From contig JAGWHB010000005.1 of NCBI GenBank assembly GCA_028867035.1, forward strand, positions 1 through 64,000: 64,000 nt of DNA, in the 5' to 3' direction. The translations under genes were made by a program, and so were the position numbers. Positions 32,708 to 40,847 of this stretch are shown in pieces. How positions within the stretch are numbered: position 1 is the first letter of the stretch; the number at the start of each line of letters is the position of its first letter. A model generated the notes under the pieces. The model saw only the letters and a list, made by a program, of their open reading frames with translations, was not told where the DNA came from and did no database searches. This DNA is from Nitrososphaerota archaeon. Its GTDB lineage: Archaea > Thermoproteota > Nitrososphaeria > Nitrososphaerales > Gagatemarchaeaceae.

Positions 32708-35539
32708 TTGTCAAAGACTGATTCTGTAAGGCTATACAAGGTAAGGAAGCTCATCTCTGAGCTCAGCAACAAAGAGGGCAGGGGGACTGAGCTGGTCTCC
32801 CTCTACATACCATCGAGGAAGCCCATCCATGAGGCGATTGCGAACCTCCGTGAAGAGTGGGGGACGGCGGGGAACATAAAATCAGATACGACCAGGAACC
32901 ACGTGCAGGACGCCCTGACGAAGACCATGCAGAGGTTGAAGCTATACAGGACAGTCCCCGATACGGGCCTGGTGGTCTTCGCGGGGGCGCTCCCGACCAA
33001 CGGGCCGGGGAGCGAGGTGGTCAACGTCTACGAAATCGTGCCCCCGAAGCCGGTCGTTACCTACCTGTATGCCTGTGACGATCACTTCAGGGTGGAATAC
33101 CTCAGGGATATGCTGAGGGAGGAAAAGGTGTACGGGCTTCTTTCAATAGACTCTAATGATGTCGGGCTCGGGATACTCAGCGGAGGGAGCCTCGAGATTG
33201 TCGACGTCATGACATCCGGAATCTCCGGCAAGACGAGGAAAGGGGGGCAGTGCGTCAGCGCCGATACCTTGGTGCAGCTTGAAGACGGTCGGCTTGCCCC
33301 CATATCTCAAATCACGTCAGGAAGCAGGATTGCCAGTTACAATTTCATCAGCTATTCCCATGGTGTATACGAATGCGCCGATACCTCTGTCCGGGTCCCG
33401 AAGGACTTCTACGCCATAGAGACCACGAGACCCCAACTCAGAATCTCCGCAACCGGGGAGCATAGATTCTTCACCGTGTCGGCCTCGGGAAGAGTCTCCA
33501 CGGTACAAGCCTCCGAACTCGAGTCTGGTGATAAGATCCTTACCTCTCGCAAGTTGCAGGAGCCGGTTAACCCTTCACTTTCCACCATGTTCCCCGCGAA
33601 TTACATTAGCTCTGTGACCCGTGAAGGAAGGGACGTCCTGAAGAGGATCAGGGCGGAGAAGAGATTCTCGCAAGAAAGCGTCGCCGGGGCGACTGGATTG
33701 CACCAGACCGAAGTCTCTCAGTTGGAGAGAGGAGAACGTAATCTGAGAACGGAAAAACTCAGGGCTCTAGTTCGATACTTGTACGGCGACGTTGATGAGT
33801 TCACAGCAAGGTACGTCAAGGTTCTTAGATCGCTGCCCGAGTACTTCTCGCCTGACCTCCTCCAGTTATTGGGATACATAGCAGGAGACGGCAACGCGGA
33901 GGTTAATCGAATCAACCTCTACGAGGAACGAATGCAAGTCGCGAGGACCTATGCTCGGATGGCAAGGTCGGCGCTGAACCTGGAGTATGTCCCACTCAGG
34001 AAGATCAGTCACGAGAAGCGTCCACGATCGTTCGCCAAGCAGCCCTACCTTGAGACGAGGATTTACTTCAAAGAGTTCGTCGATGCCCTGAGACAGTTCT
34101 ATCCCGGGCTCATCTCGACAGAATCGCGGGAAATCCCAGAGCCGATCCACCGGTTGGATAGCCCCCATCTTGCCCGTTTCCTGAAGGGGTTGTTCGATGC
34201 TGAAGCCAACTCCCGCAAACGGAGGAGGATAGTGATTGCAATGAAGTCGGGTCTCCTGATTAAGCAGCTTCAGCTGCTGTTGTTGAGGTTCGGAATCGTG
34301 TCGTCTTACAAGACCTACGTGAACAGGTACGGTACCCTGATGCATAGCCTCGACATCACGGACTATGAGTCTCTCGTAGCGTTCCATCAGCACATAGGGT
34401 TCACTGCCTCGGACAAAGCAAGGCGGCTCGAAAACTCGATCAGGGGTCAGAGGCCCCAGAGCTATCATAGTGCCCCGCTCAGGGGTTCATGGGTAGACGG
34501 AGTAACGAAAGAGCTCGGCATCAGACGAAAACAGTTCCCAGGAATCACGAACTTCTTCCGTGATCAGAGAGGGATTAGCAACCGAGTTCTCGGGAGAATC
34601 ATCGAAACCTTTGAGGGCGTGCTCGTGAATGAGAGGACGTCATCCAGCCCGTCCGAGGGGAGGGTTCAACTGCTGGAGGAGACGATATCTCAGCTCAGGA
34701 AGGCAGAACAGAGCGAACTCATCCTTGTGACAGTGAAGAAGGTGCGCCGAGTGAGGAATTCGAAGAAAGCGAAGTTCGTCGACCTCGAGCTTCCGTCGAC
34801 AAGCAGTTTCATAGGAAATGGGTTCGTTCTGCACAACAGCGCCAGGCGCTACGAGCGCGGAAGGGAGATGGAGCTGACGTACTTCTTCAACAGGGTGGCC
34901 GAGCATGTCACGCGGAGTTTCCTCGACAGCAACAAGGTCACGGGGCTGATCGTTGGGGGACCCGGGCCGACCAAGGAGGAGTTCCTGAAGGGTGGGTATC
35001 TCCATTACGAGCTGCAAAAGAAGGTGGTCGCCGTCCTCGACCTCGGCTACTCCGGGAGGGAGGGGGTAAGGGAACTTGTGGAAAAAGCCGGCGACATACT
35101 CAAGGACGTCAGGCTGGTGGAGGAGAAGCGCCTGGTCCAGAAATTCCTCGGCGAGGTCAACAGGGTAGGAGGGCTCGCGACATACGGGCTGCCGAGGGTC
35201 ATGGAAGCACTCCAGAAGGGGAGCGCTGACGTCGTCTTGGTTTCAGACGACCTCGATGTGGTGAGGCTGGACGCGACATGCAAGAAGTGCGGGACTTTGA
35301 AGACCCAGACGGCCCCCGCCTCCAAGAAGATCCAGGAGCGGCAGGACATGGGGGTCACGCCCTGCGCCAAGTGTGGGGCGACCGACTACGACTTCGTTGT
35401 AAGGGACCTGGTAGACGTGTTAGAGGAGATGGCGTTCCAGAGCGGGTCCAAGGTCGAAGTGATTTCATCCGGGACCGAGGAAGGGAGCATGTTCAAGAGC
35501 TTCGGCGGGATCGCCGCCATGCTCAGGTACAGGAGCTAG
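32708..35539 (+). CDS. prf1: Peptide chain release factor aRF1, containing an intein
   Basis: A 943-aa precursor. The extein parts add up to 414 aa, the normal aRF1 length. Domain 1 has the stop-codon-reading NIKS (GNIKSDTTRNHV) and YACDDHF motifs. Domain 2 has the catalytic GGQ in KTRKGGQ. Domain 3 has a Cys-pair minidomain (CKKCGTLKTQ, CAKCGATD). aRF1 recognises all three stop codons and triggers peptide release on the ribosome. The intein begins immediately after GGQ (residue 182), so the protein cannot function until splicing restores GGQ-SARRYERGRE. The TTG start follows a GGAGG ribosome-binding site. Confidence 0.95.
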   Translation: MSKTDSVRLYKVRKLISELSNKEGRGTELVSLYIPSRKPIHEAIANLREEWGTAGNIKSDTTRNHVQDALTKTMQRLKLYRTVPDTGLVVFAGALPTNGPGSEVVNVYEIVPPKPVVTYLYACDDHFRVEYLRDMLREEKVYGLLSIDSNDVGLGILSGGSLEIVDVMTSGISGKTRKGGQCVSADTLVQLEDGRLAPISQITSGSRIASYNFISYSHGVYECADTSVRVPKDFYAIETTRPQLRISATGEHRFFTVSASGRVSTVQASELESGDKILTSRKLQEPVNPSLSTMFPANYISSVTREGRDVLKRIRAEKRFSQESVAGATGLHQTEVSQLERGERNLRTEKLRALVRYLYGDVDEFTARYVKVLRSLPEYFSPDLLQLLGYIAGDGNAEVNRINLYEERMQVARTYARMARSALNLEYVPLRKISHEKRPRSFAKQPYLETRIYFKEFVDALRQFYPGLISTESREIPEPIHRLDSPHLARFLKGLFDAEANSRKRRRIVIAMKSGLLIKQLQLLLLRFGIVSSYKTYVNRYGTLMHSLDITDYESLVAFHQHIGFTASDKARRLENSIRGQRPQSYHSAPLRGSWVDGVTKELGIRRKQFPGITNFFRDQRGISNRVLGRIIETFEGVLVNERTSSSPSEGRVQLLEETISQLRKAEQSELILVTVKKVRRVRNSKKAKFVDLELPSTSSFIGNGFVLHNSARRYERGREMELTYFFNRVAEHVTRSFLDSNKVTGLIVGGPGPTKEEFLKGGYLHYELQKKVVAVLDLGYSGREGVRELVEKAGDILKDVRLVEEKRLVQKFLGEVNRVGGLATYGLPRVMEALQKGSADVVLVSDDLDVVRLDATCKKCGTLKTQTAPASKKIQERQDMGVTPCAKCGATDYDFVVRDLVDVLEEMAFQSGSKVEVISSGTEEGSMFKSFGGIAAMLRYRS
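33251..34837 (+). other. LAGLIDADG intein inside the aRF1 gene (529 aa)
   Basis: It begins with Cys1 (CVSADTLVQLEDGRLAPI, block A) and ends in GNGFVLHN followed by Ser, giving Cys at the N-junction, Asn at the end and Ser as the +1 nucleophile: a class 1 intein. Two LAGLIDADG-type motifs (LLGYIAGDG and FLKGLFDAEA) mark a dodecapeptide homing endonuclease. Between block A/B and the endonuclease lies an XRE-like helix-turn-helix (KRFSQESVAGATGLHQTEVS, QLERGERN), probably a DNA-recognition addition. The reading frame is intact, so the endonuclease may be active. Confidence 0.92.
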
Positions 35540-36576
35540 GACGCCGTCACGGTCTGGACGCTGAGCGTCTCAGATCCGTAGACTACCACGTAGTAGCTCG
35601 TGCCCGCGGTGACCGCTTGATTTCCGACTAGATTCGTGATGGCCCCAGAGTAGCTGAAGTGGTGGGTGGCGCCACCGGCAAGCGAATAGCCCGTCGCCCC
35701 GAAGAGAGATTCCACCTGCCCTGGAGTTCCGGCCAAGAGCATCAGTGAACCGTCGGGTTGGACTGCGAACACCGCGCTGGTGGGTATGGAACCGAATGCG
35801 CTCCCTTCCTCGCTACCTGGATGATCGATGGTGACCACCACCATCCGGATGGAGATCGGGTCTTCGCCGCTGTTCGCGACTGTCAGCGACAGGGAGTTCG
35901 GTGTGAGCGTCAAGCCCGAGCTCGTGGTGTTGTCCGAGTGGTTCGCCCTGAACGATTCGAACCAGTCGTGTCCGTCGAGCGAAGATGTGTGTCCTACGGT
36001 CCTCAGGGAGTCGTTAACATCATCCGAGGGCACCTGGAGTGCCCTGGCACCCGCTGCGAGCGTGAATGAAGGGTTGGACTCGTCGCCCAAGTTCAGGACT
36101 ACCGGCTGTATGTCGACGAGGGCCGCCGCAGTTGCCGACGAGTTCACTTTCAGTCCACCGACGATGGGTACCTCGAGCCTGCCGGAGCTTACGGTAGCGC
36201 TGTAGTTCTTGCCCATGAAATCGACAGTCGCGCTTGTGATGGTGAAGGCGACTGTGTTGTAGGTGAGGCTCGGGATAGTGTCGCTGGAGATGGTCTGGCT
36301 GAGGTTCACGAGCTTGAGTGTGTCGATGGTCCCCTGCCCGGATACCTGGACCCATCCAGAGTCGCCGAATCCTGCGGCGTGAACTGCGATGCTAGAGTAG
36401 GTGATGTACACCGCCGTCACTCCCTCAGGGACCGAAGGAGGGTCGGTGAGGAGCACCGAAAGGACCCCCGACGAGCGGGTGTTGAGAAGGCCCAGGGCCG
36501 ACCCTGAGAAGATCAGCATGCCCGCAAGGACCAGGCCCGCTGTGCCGTACGCCACGGCCTTCGTGCCTAGCTTCAA
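35536..36576 (-). CDS. DUF4382 domain surface protein
   Basis: A 346-aa protein with an N-terminal hydrophobic anchor (residues about 7-28) and then a DUF4382 domain: GVLSVLLTDPPSVPEGVTAV, then TYSSIAVHAAG, TIDTLKLVNLSQ and VPIVGGLKV. The remainder is beta-rich, with an Ig-like end. It is probably attached to the outside of the membrane. I place the start at the TTG at 36576, about 24 nt from a TATA-like CACATATGC. The frame is open far upstream but there runs antisense to the regulator gene. Its end overlaps that of aRF1 by 4 bp. Confidence 0.7.
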   Translation of the reverse strand: MKLGTKAVAYGTAGLVLAGMLIFSGSALGLLNTRSSGVLSVLLTDPPSVPEGVTAVYITYSSIAVHAAGFGDSGWVQVSGQGTIDTLKLVNLSQTISSDTIPSLTYNTVAFTITSATVDFMGKNYSATVSSGRLEVPIVGGLKVNSSATAAALVDIQPVVLNLGDESNPSFTLAAGARALQVPSDDVNDSLRTVGHTSSLDGHDWFESFRANHSDNTTSSGLTLTPNSLSLTVANSGEDPISIRMVVVTIDHPGSEEGSAFGSIPTSAVFAVQPDGSLMLLAGTPGQVESLFGATGYSLAGGATHHFSYSGAITNLVGNQAVTAGTSYYVVVYGSETLSVQTVTAS

Positions 36577-36679
36577 CCGCCGGTCGCCCGTCTGAGCATA
36601 TGTGAAGTATCCCGGCGTGGCGTTATCAACCAATGTTTTTGAACGTGGAGGTTGACGCGGGGGGCGAGAAGGGCCATTC

Positions 36680-37162
36680 GTGAGCGAACCACCTACACCG
36701 CCGAAGCCTCCGATGGCCGAAAAGCGCACCCCTGGGATGGTCGACGCCGAGCTGAAAGGGAACACGCTCCGGGTGTACGTGTACGCCCTCAAGAAGCGGA
36801 AGGTGGGCGTGAGAGAGGTCCAGAGAGCACTCCTCATGTCCAACCCGTCCCTCGCCCAGTACCACCTCAACAAGCTCAAGGATCTGGGGCTCGTAGCCGA
36901 GAACAACGGGGAATACGAGGTCGTGGGCGAGGTCAAGGTCGATGTGATGCGGGACTTCCTCCGGGTGGGGACACTGATCGTCCCTAGGTTCATCTTCTAC
37001 GCGGTGATATTCACTGTGTTCGCGGCTTATCTGACATACGTCAGCACTTCGTACTACAACCTGATTCCCGTGCTGTCGTGGTTCACGGTGGCCCTTGCGG
37101 GGGCCGCCGCCGCCTTCTGGTACGAAGCTGTGAGGGCCTGGCGGTCGGCCCCCTCACCCTGA
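36680..37162 (+). CDS. Membrane-anchored winged-helix regulator
   Basis: A 160-aa protein. A Pro-rich N-terminus is followed by a winged helix at about residues 28-82 (GNTLRVYVYALKKRKVGVRE, SLAQYHLNKLKDLGLV), then two transmembrane helices (about 98-120 and 128-148). The same layout occurs in the protein at 54503-54925. Both are divergent to a gene for an exported protein, so they probably regulate it from the membrane. The start is GTG. Confidence 0.75.
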   Translation: MSEPPTPPKPPMAEKRTPGMVDAELKGNTLRVYVYALKKRKVGVREVQRALLMSNPSLAQYHLNKLKDLGLVAENNGEYEVVGEVKVDVMRDFLRVGTLIVPRFIFYAVIFTVFAAYLTYVSTSYYNLIPVLSWFTVALAGAAAAFWYEAVRAWRSAPSP

Positions 37163-37601
37163 CGCGCTTCCTTAACGAGGAAGTGGAACCTCGATGTCCT
37201 CTTGACACTGAAAAGGGTAGGAATCGGCAGGGATTTGGGGCCAGGTTTAACTTGGAGAGATAATTTTGGCATGCATAAGGGTTCATTGCGCCTCCGCCGG
37301 GAATACCTCATCCATTGCGTTGGGCTATAGTTAGTGGACGGGCTGAACAGGTCGCCGAAGCTTCCTGCGTACACCCCCACCACTTCAACGCCATCTTCTA
37401 TGGCCGCCCTCCAACGCCCGCTCCCCCAGCTTGCGCCGGGGGTTGAGGCGTAAGGCTCACTCTTCTCGGGAGTGTTGTCAGTCACTTTCGCCCTGGTCCC
37501 CCGAATCAGTAGCCAGAAGCTCGGGTTCCACCTTAAAAGAGACCGCAAGAAAAAACCGCTAAGGAGTTTGGACGGCGAAGCAAGCAAGAAGGTGAAAGAC
37601 T
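37163..37601. other. Gene-free stretch with a short repeat
   Basis: No protein gene is supported over about 440 bp. GGGTTCATTGCGCC at 37280-37293 recurs at 39644-39657 with similar bases around it, so the two may be remnants of one sequence. No hairpin or tRNA was recognised. Confidence 0.3.
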
Positions 37602-37853
37602 ATGCAAGAAGAAGTCACGATAAGAGTCCAGCGGCTGGTTGGAGTGGCTGTACCCTTCAAGCAGGGGGGTTCTTTGCGGATCACTCTGCCCAAGAGGATT
37701 GCGAGATTGTACGGCATAAGTAGGTCTAATTGGGACGACGAGGAGGATTGTGTTTTCTTCTTCTTCGAAACAAGCGTGGGAATCTTAATGTGTTCTAAAT
37801 CAGACATAGCTCACAACCCGATAGCAAGTGGATTATTGATAGCCCAGAAGTAA
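37602..37853 (+). CDS. AbrB-like DNA-binding protein (83 aa)
   Basis: RVQRLVGVAVPFKQGGSLRI followed by TLPKRIARLYGIS matches the SpoVT/AbrB fold, though with an insertion between the two strands. The C-terminus is unusually Phe-rich (CVFFFFETSVGILMC). A GGTGA element lies just before the ATG. It is isolated and its target is unknown. Confidence 0.6.
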   Translation: MQEEVTIRVQRLVGVAVPFKQGGSLRITLPKRIARLYGISRSNWDDEEDCVFFFFETSVGILMCSKSDIAHNPIASGLLIAQK

Positions 37854-37944
37854 CGGCAATGGATTTTGAATGCGTCGTGTTTTCGATTCTTCAATGAGTG
37901 AAAGGGGGGAAAGACGGGTTGGCGGACCCGTCTCAATTGCTCTT

Positions 37945-38763
37945 CTACGGCGCGTGTGCGCTGTACGATGACCCACTTGCTGATGGGCTTGATGTCCCGA
38001 TGTTTGCTGTTTCACCCGAAACAGCGATTGTGAACCCACAGACACTGCTCGAACCCTGGCCGTTTTGAGGAACCGAAATGTGCGAATTCACTCCGGCGCT
38101 GTTTGCAAAGAGCCCAGAAATTGCGAAGTTTGCGTTTGTGAAGGTCGCCGTTCCAAAGCTAAGCCCCGTGAGGCTGGGGACCAATGCTTTCATTCCCCAC
38201 TGGGCCGATGCTGTGGAGGTAAGTGTGTATGAAGCAACGAATACAACTTGGCCGATGGAATTGAATATCTCTGCCCAGTAGTCCATCGTGTTGCTCGGGG
38301 AAGTCTCCCAGTACCAAGCAACTTCCAATTTGTACCCAATAGCAGAACTTACGTTGATTGAGGAGCTGAGATAGTTTATGACGTCAAATGTAGAGCCGCC
38401 TGGAGTTGCGTTGGGCACATTTCCGGAAAAGATGAGAACATTAGGTTCGTATCCGACGAACCCAAACGTTAGTTCCATTGTGTCCGGGTTGACTCCGAAG
38501 GAAGGGTTGGATGAAGCTGCCAGGTCCTCCGTGAAATCTCCCAGTCCGTTCTTGTAGCTGCCGCCTGAATTCCTCACCGTGAATGCGTTGTTGATTACAG
38601 CGTCCATTGATCCACTTGTGTTAGTTGCACAGCTTGACGGGTAGAAGGCACTGAGGTTGGGATACGATGTGGCATACACCTGGCTGTATGGTAATAGAAG
38701 CGCGGCGGCGAAGATTCCGAGGAGCGGGACGAGCTTGCGCCTTGCATAGATGTTGCGCGTCAT
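37945..38763 (-). CDS. Exported protein of unknown function (272 aa)
   Basis: An N-terminal signal-peptide-like segment (RRKLVPLLGIFAAALLLPYS, possible cleavage after VYA), then a beta-rich, Asn/Ser/Thr-rich domain with Cys residues at the two ends that might form a disulphide. There is no second membrane segment, so it may be released or bound to the S-layer. No family recognised. Confidence 0.6.
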   Translation of the reverse strand: MTRNIYARRKLVPLLGIFAAALLLPYSQVYATSYPNLSAFYPSSCATNTSGSMDAVINNAFTVRNSGGSYKNGLGDFTEDLAASSNPSFGVNPDTMELTFGFVGYEPNVLIFSGNVPNATPGGSTFDVINYLSSSINVSSAIGYKLEVAWYWETSPSNTMDYWAEIFNSIGQVVFVASYTLTSTASAQWGMKALVPSLTGLSFGTATFTNANFAISGLFANSAGVNSHISVPQNGQGSSSVCGFTIAVSGETANIGTSSPSASGSSYSAHAP

Positions 38764-38993
38764 TTTCGACCTCTAGATTCGGGTTCGATATTTCTTGCCG
38801 ATTTCATCTGGAAACCTGGGGCTTTGGTAACCTGTGACCGGACCTTCACTTCTCGCAATTGAAGAAATAGTGATGCTCGGGGAGCAATCTTACCTAAGAC
38901 CTGTTCTAGCTTGGAATTACTTTCAGTCTCCTTGCCTGACTTCTGTTGCTGCCTGGGAAGTGTTTATGAATCTAAGCGAGAACTAGAGGGCTT

Positions 38994-39581
38994 GTGTCGC
39001 GTTCCGCAATAGCTGGAGTGTTGTTTGCGATTCTGTTATTCGGAGTTCTCACCACAGCAATGAAATCGACTTCACAAATCTCCACCCTTCCATGTCAAGC
39101 AACCCCCCCAAGTCCAGATTCCGCAGGAATCTATCCGTGGTGCTTTGACATCAACGCCAATACAAAGAATCTGTCAGTGGAAGCCAGCGGGAACGCCAGT
39201 ACCTCTCAAGGCATAGTAACCGCCCAAGGTGCGGTGATGGTCACCAACACGGGAAACGTGCCGATGAACATCTTCGTGGTAGTTTTTACCTGTTACGAAG
39301 ATTTGAACATCTCACGATGTGTGGTAATCGGAAGTACCCAGTATAACGCAACGCTCTCGCCCAGACAGACTCAGGTCTTTCCCGACAGTTTCGGAGGACC
39401 TTTTCAGCCAGGCATAGCAGCCACCGTCTATGTCTTGGGCTCGCCAGAAAGCACCAGCGTCCAAGACGCGGTAGGCAATTCCTGGAGATACCTTTTGGCA
39501 GCGACGGCTATTCCCTCTATCGTCGCGATTATTCTTGGAGTTCTGTTGATTAGGGAAAGGAACCGCCATTTTGGAAAGTGA
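38994..39581 (+). CDS. Membrane protein with external domain (195 aa)
   Basis: Hydrophobic segments near both ends (residues about 5-22 and 163-184) with a central 140-residue beta-rich extracellular part holding four Cys. The C-terminus is a short basic cytoplasmic tail (RERNRHFGK). The start is GTG. Function unknown. Confidence 0.55.
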   Translation: MSRSAIAGVLFAILLFGVLTTAMKSTSQISTLPCQATPPSPDSAGIYPWCFDINANTKNLSVEASGNASTSQGIVTAQGAVMVTNTGNVPMNIFVVVFTCYEDLNISRCVVIGSTQYNATLSPRQTQVFPDSFGGPFQPGIAATVYVLGSPESTSVQDAVGNSWRYLLAATAIPSIVAIILGVLLIRERNRHFGK

Positions 39582-39684
39582 AGCCGCAGTGCCCCGCTCA
39601 CCATGACCTTTGATCGTGCGAGTGACCCCTTCGCCGTGTATAGGGTTCATTGCGCCACCTCCGGGGTACCGGTTAGCCTATACC

Positions 39685-40686
39685 TCACTTCGTGCTCTTC
39701 CCACGACTTGGTCTAGGATCCTCAGTGCTCGACAAAAGAACCTCTTTCGGCAGTAGAGCGTAAATGTCCGGGTGTTCGATTTTCAGCTTGCCCAGCGTAG
39801 GGGGCATTAAGCCCAGCCGCCTGGCCCGGCGCACGTTGTACGCGATGAAACGCCTCATCCCAGAGTCCACGTTTCCCCCTGCCGAGACGTAACTCTGTAT
39901 TAGTTCGATTGCCTCTTCGTCTGGGAGCAGTTTAACCCCAATAGCCCAGGGGCTCAAAACGAGCCATGTTAAGCGATGTCGGCCGTCGTTGACAGCCGGG
40001 TGCTTCAACAGTTCCTCGACGTACAGGTACCCCTTGTTGGTCTTGGGCCTGGGTGAAGGCGCGTATTGGATTACAGCCATCTTCACACCGAGCAACTGCT
40101 TAGGAAAAGGTGCCTTCCGGAAGTTTCTGACCCCCTCAGATATTGCTGCGAGCGCGCAGTCCCCAAAGAAGTCGTTGAGCATATTGTCGCTCATGCGGAC
40201 AACCCCCTTTGCAAGCTCCTGCCTTGCTAGCTTCCAAGTCAGATTCTTGGCGAGGTTGTGCTTCGAGACGAGCGAGAGATAGCCCTCGAAGGGGACGGTG
40301 TAACTCGGACGATTGTAGTCTGAGTTCGTCATCTGGAACGTCATACCAAAGCATCCGGCGAAAACCGTGACTTTGGCCGCAGGTTTCTCATCTTTGAAGA
40401 ATTCCTTTGCTCGTTCTGCTTCCTTCTTGGAAAACTTTGAGGCGAGGACAGGATCCTGGCTGGCCACGAGTGCCGCGGCGAAGAAGCTCGAGAGGCCCCG
40501 CTCAGAGAAATCAGGTTCATACTTCCCCCGCGCAAGGGAGTTGAGCAGTCTGCTTTCGGTCAGAGCGAGGACCTCCCTGCTCGCGAGCATTTCATCGAGA
40601 GATATCGATTCAAAGAAATTCCTAGAGCTAGGCGTGAATGGGTATCTCAACTCGAAATCTGATATGAGCGACGCGTGGTGAGACAA
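39685..40686 (-). CDS. DNA primase large subunit (PriL-like) with PriX-like C-terminus
   Basis: A 333-aa protein. Residues about 10-210 follow the PriL N-terminal pattern (LRYPFTPSSRNFF, LALTESRLLNSL, SKKEAERAKEFFKDE, YLSLVSKHNL, LARQELAKGVVRMSD). The C-terminal 110 residues (NDGRHRLTWLVLSPWAIGVK, then DEEAIELIQSY, FIAYNVRRARRLGL and MPPTLGKLKIEHPD) resemble PriX, the iron-sulphur-free relative of the PriL C-terminal domain known from Sulfolobus. Only two Cys are present, so no four-Cys [4Fe-4S] site can form. Role: primer synthesis with PriS. The TTG start is about 30 nt from CCCTTAAAGG. A truncated paralogue lies at 55292-55576. Confidence 0.7.
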   Translation of the reverse strand: MSHHASLISDFELRYPFTPSSRNFFESISLDEMLASREVLALTESRLLNSLARGKYEPDFSERGLSSFFAAALVASQDPVLASKFSKKEAERAKEFFKDEKPAAKVTVFAGCFGMTFQMTNSDYNRPSYTVPFEGYLSLVSKHNLAKNLTWKLARQELAKGVVRMSDNMLNDFFGDCALAAISEGVRNFRKAPFPKQLLGVKMAVIQYAPSPRPKTNKGYLYVEELLKHPAVNDGRHRLTWLVLSPWAIGVKLLPDEEAIELIQSYVSAGGNVDSGMRRFIAYNVRRARRLGLMPPTLGKLKIEHPDIYALLPKEVLLSSTEDPRPSRGKSTK

Positions 40687-40847
40687 CGTCCTCTATTGGA
40701 CCTCCCTTGCCCTTTAAGGGTCTCGTTAGCTTTCCTCTGATACCGATAATTTGGCATTGCGAAGCCCAGAAGCGCGGCAGGAAATGCGCAGTACCCTGCC
40801 TTCAACTATAAGTAGAGCAACGTCGTCAAGGGATCTAGCGGGGGAAG

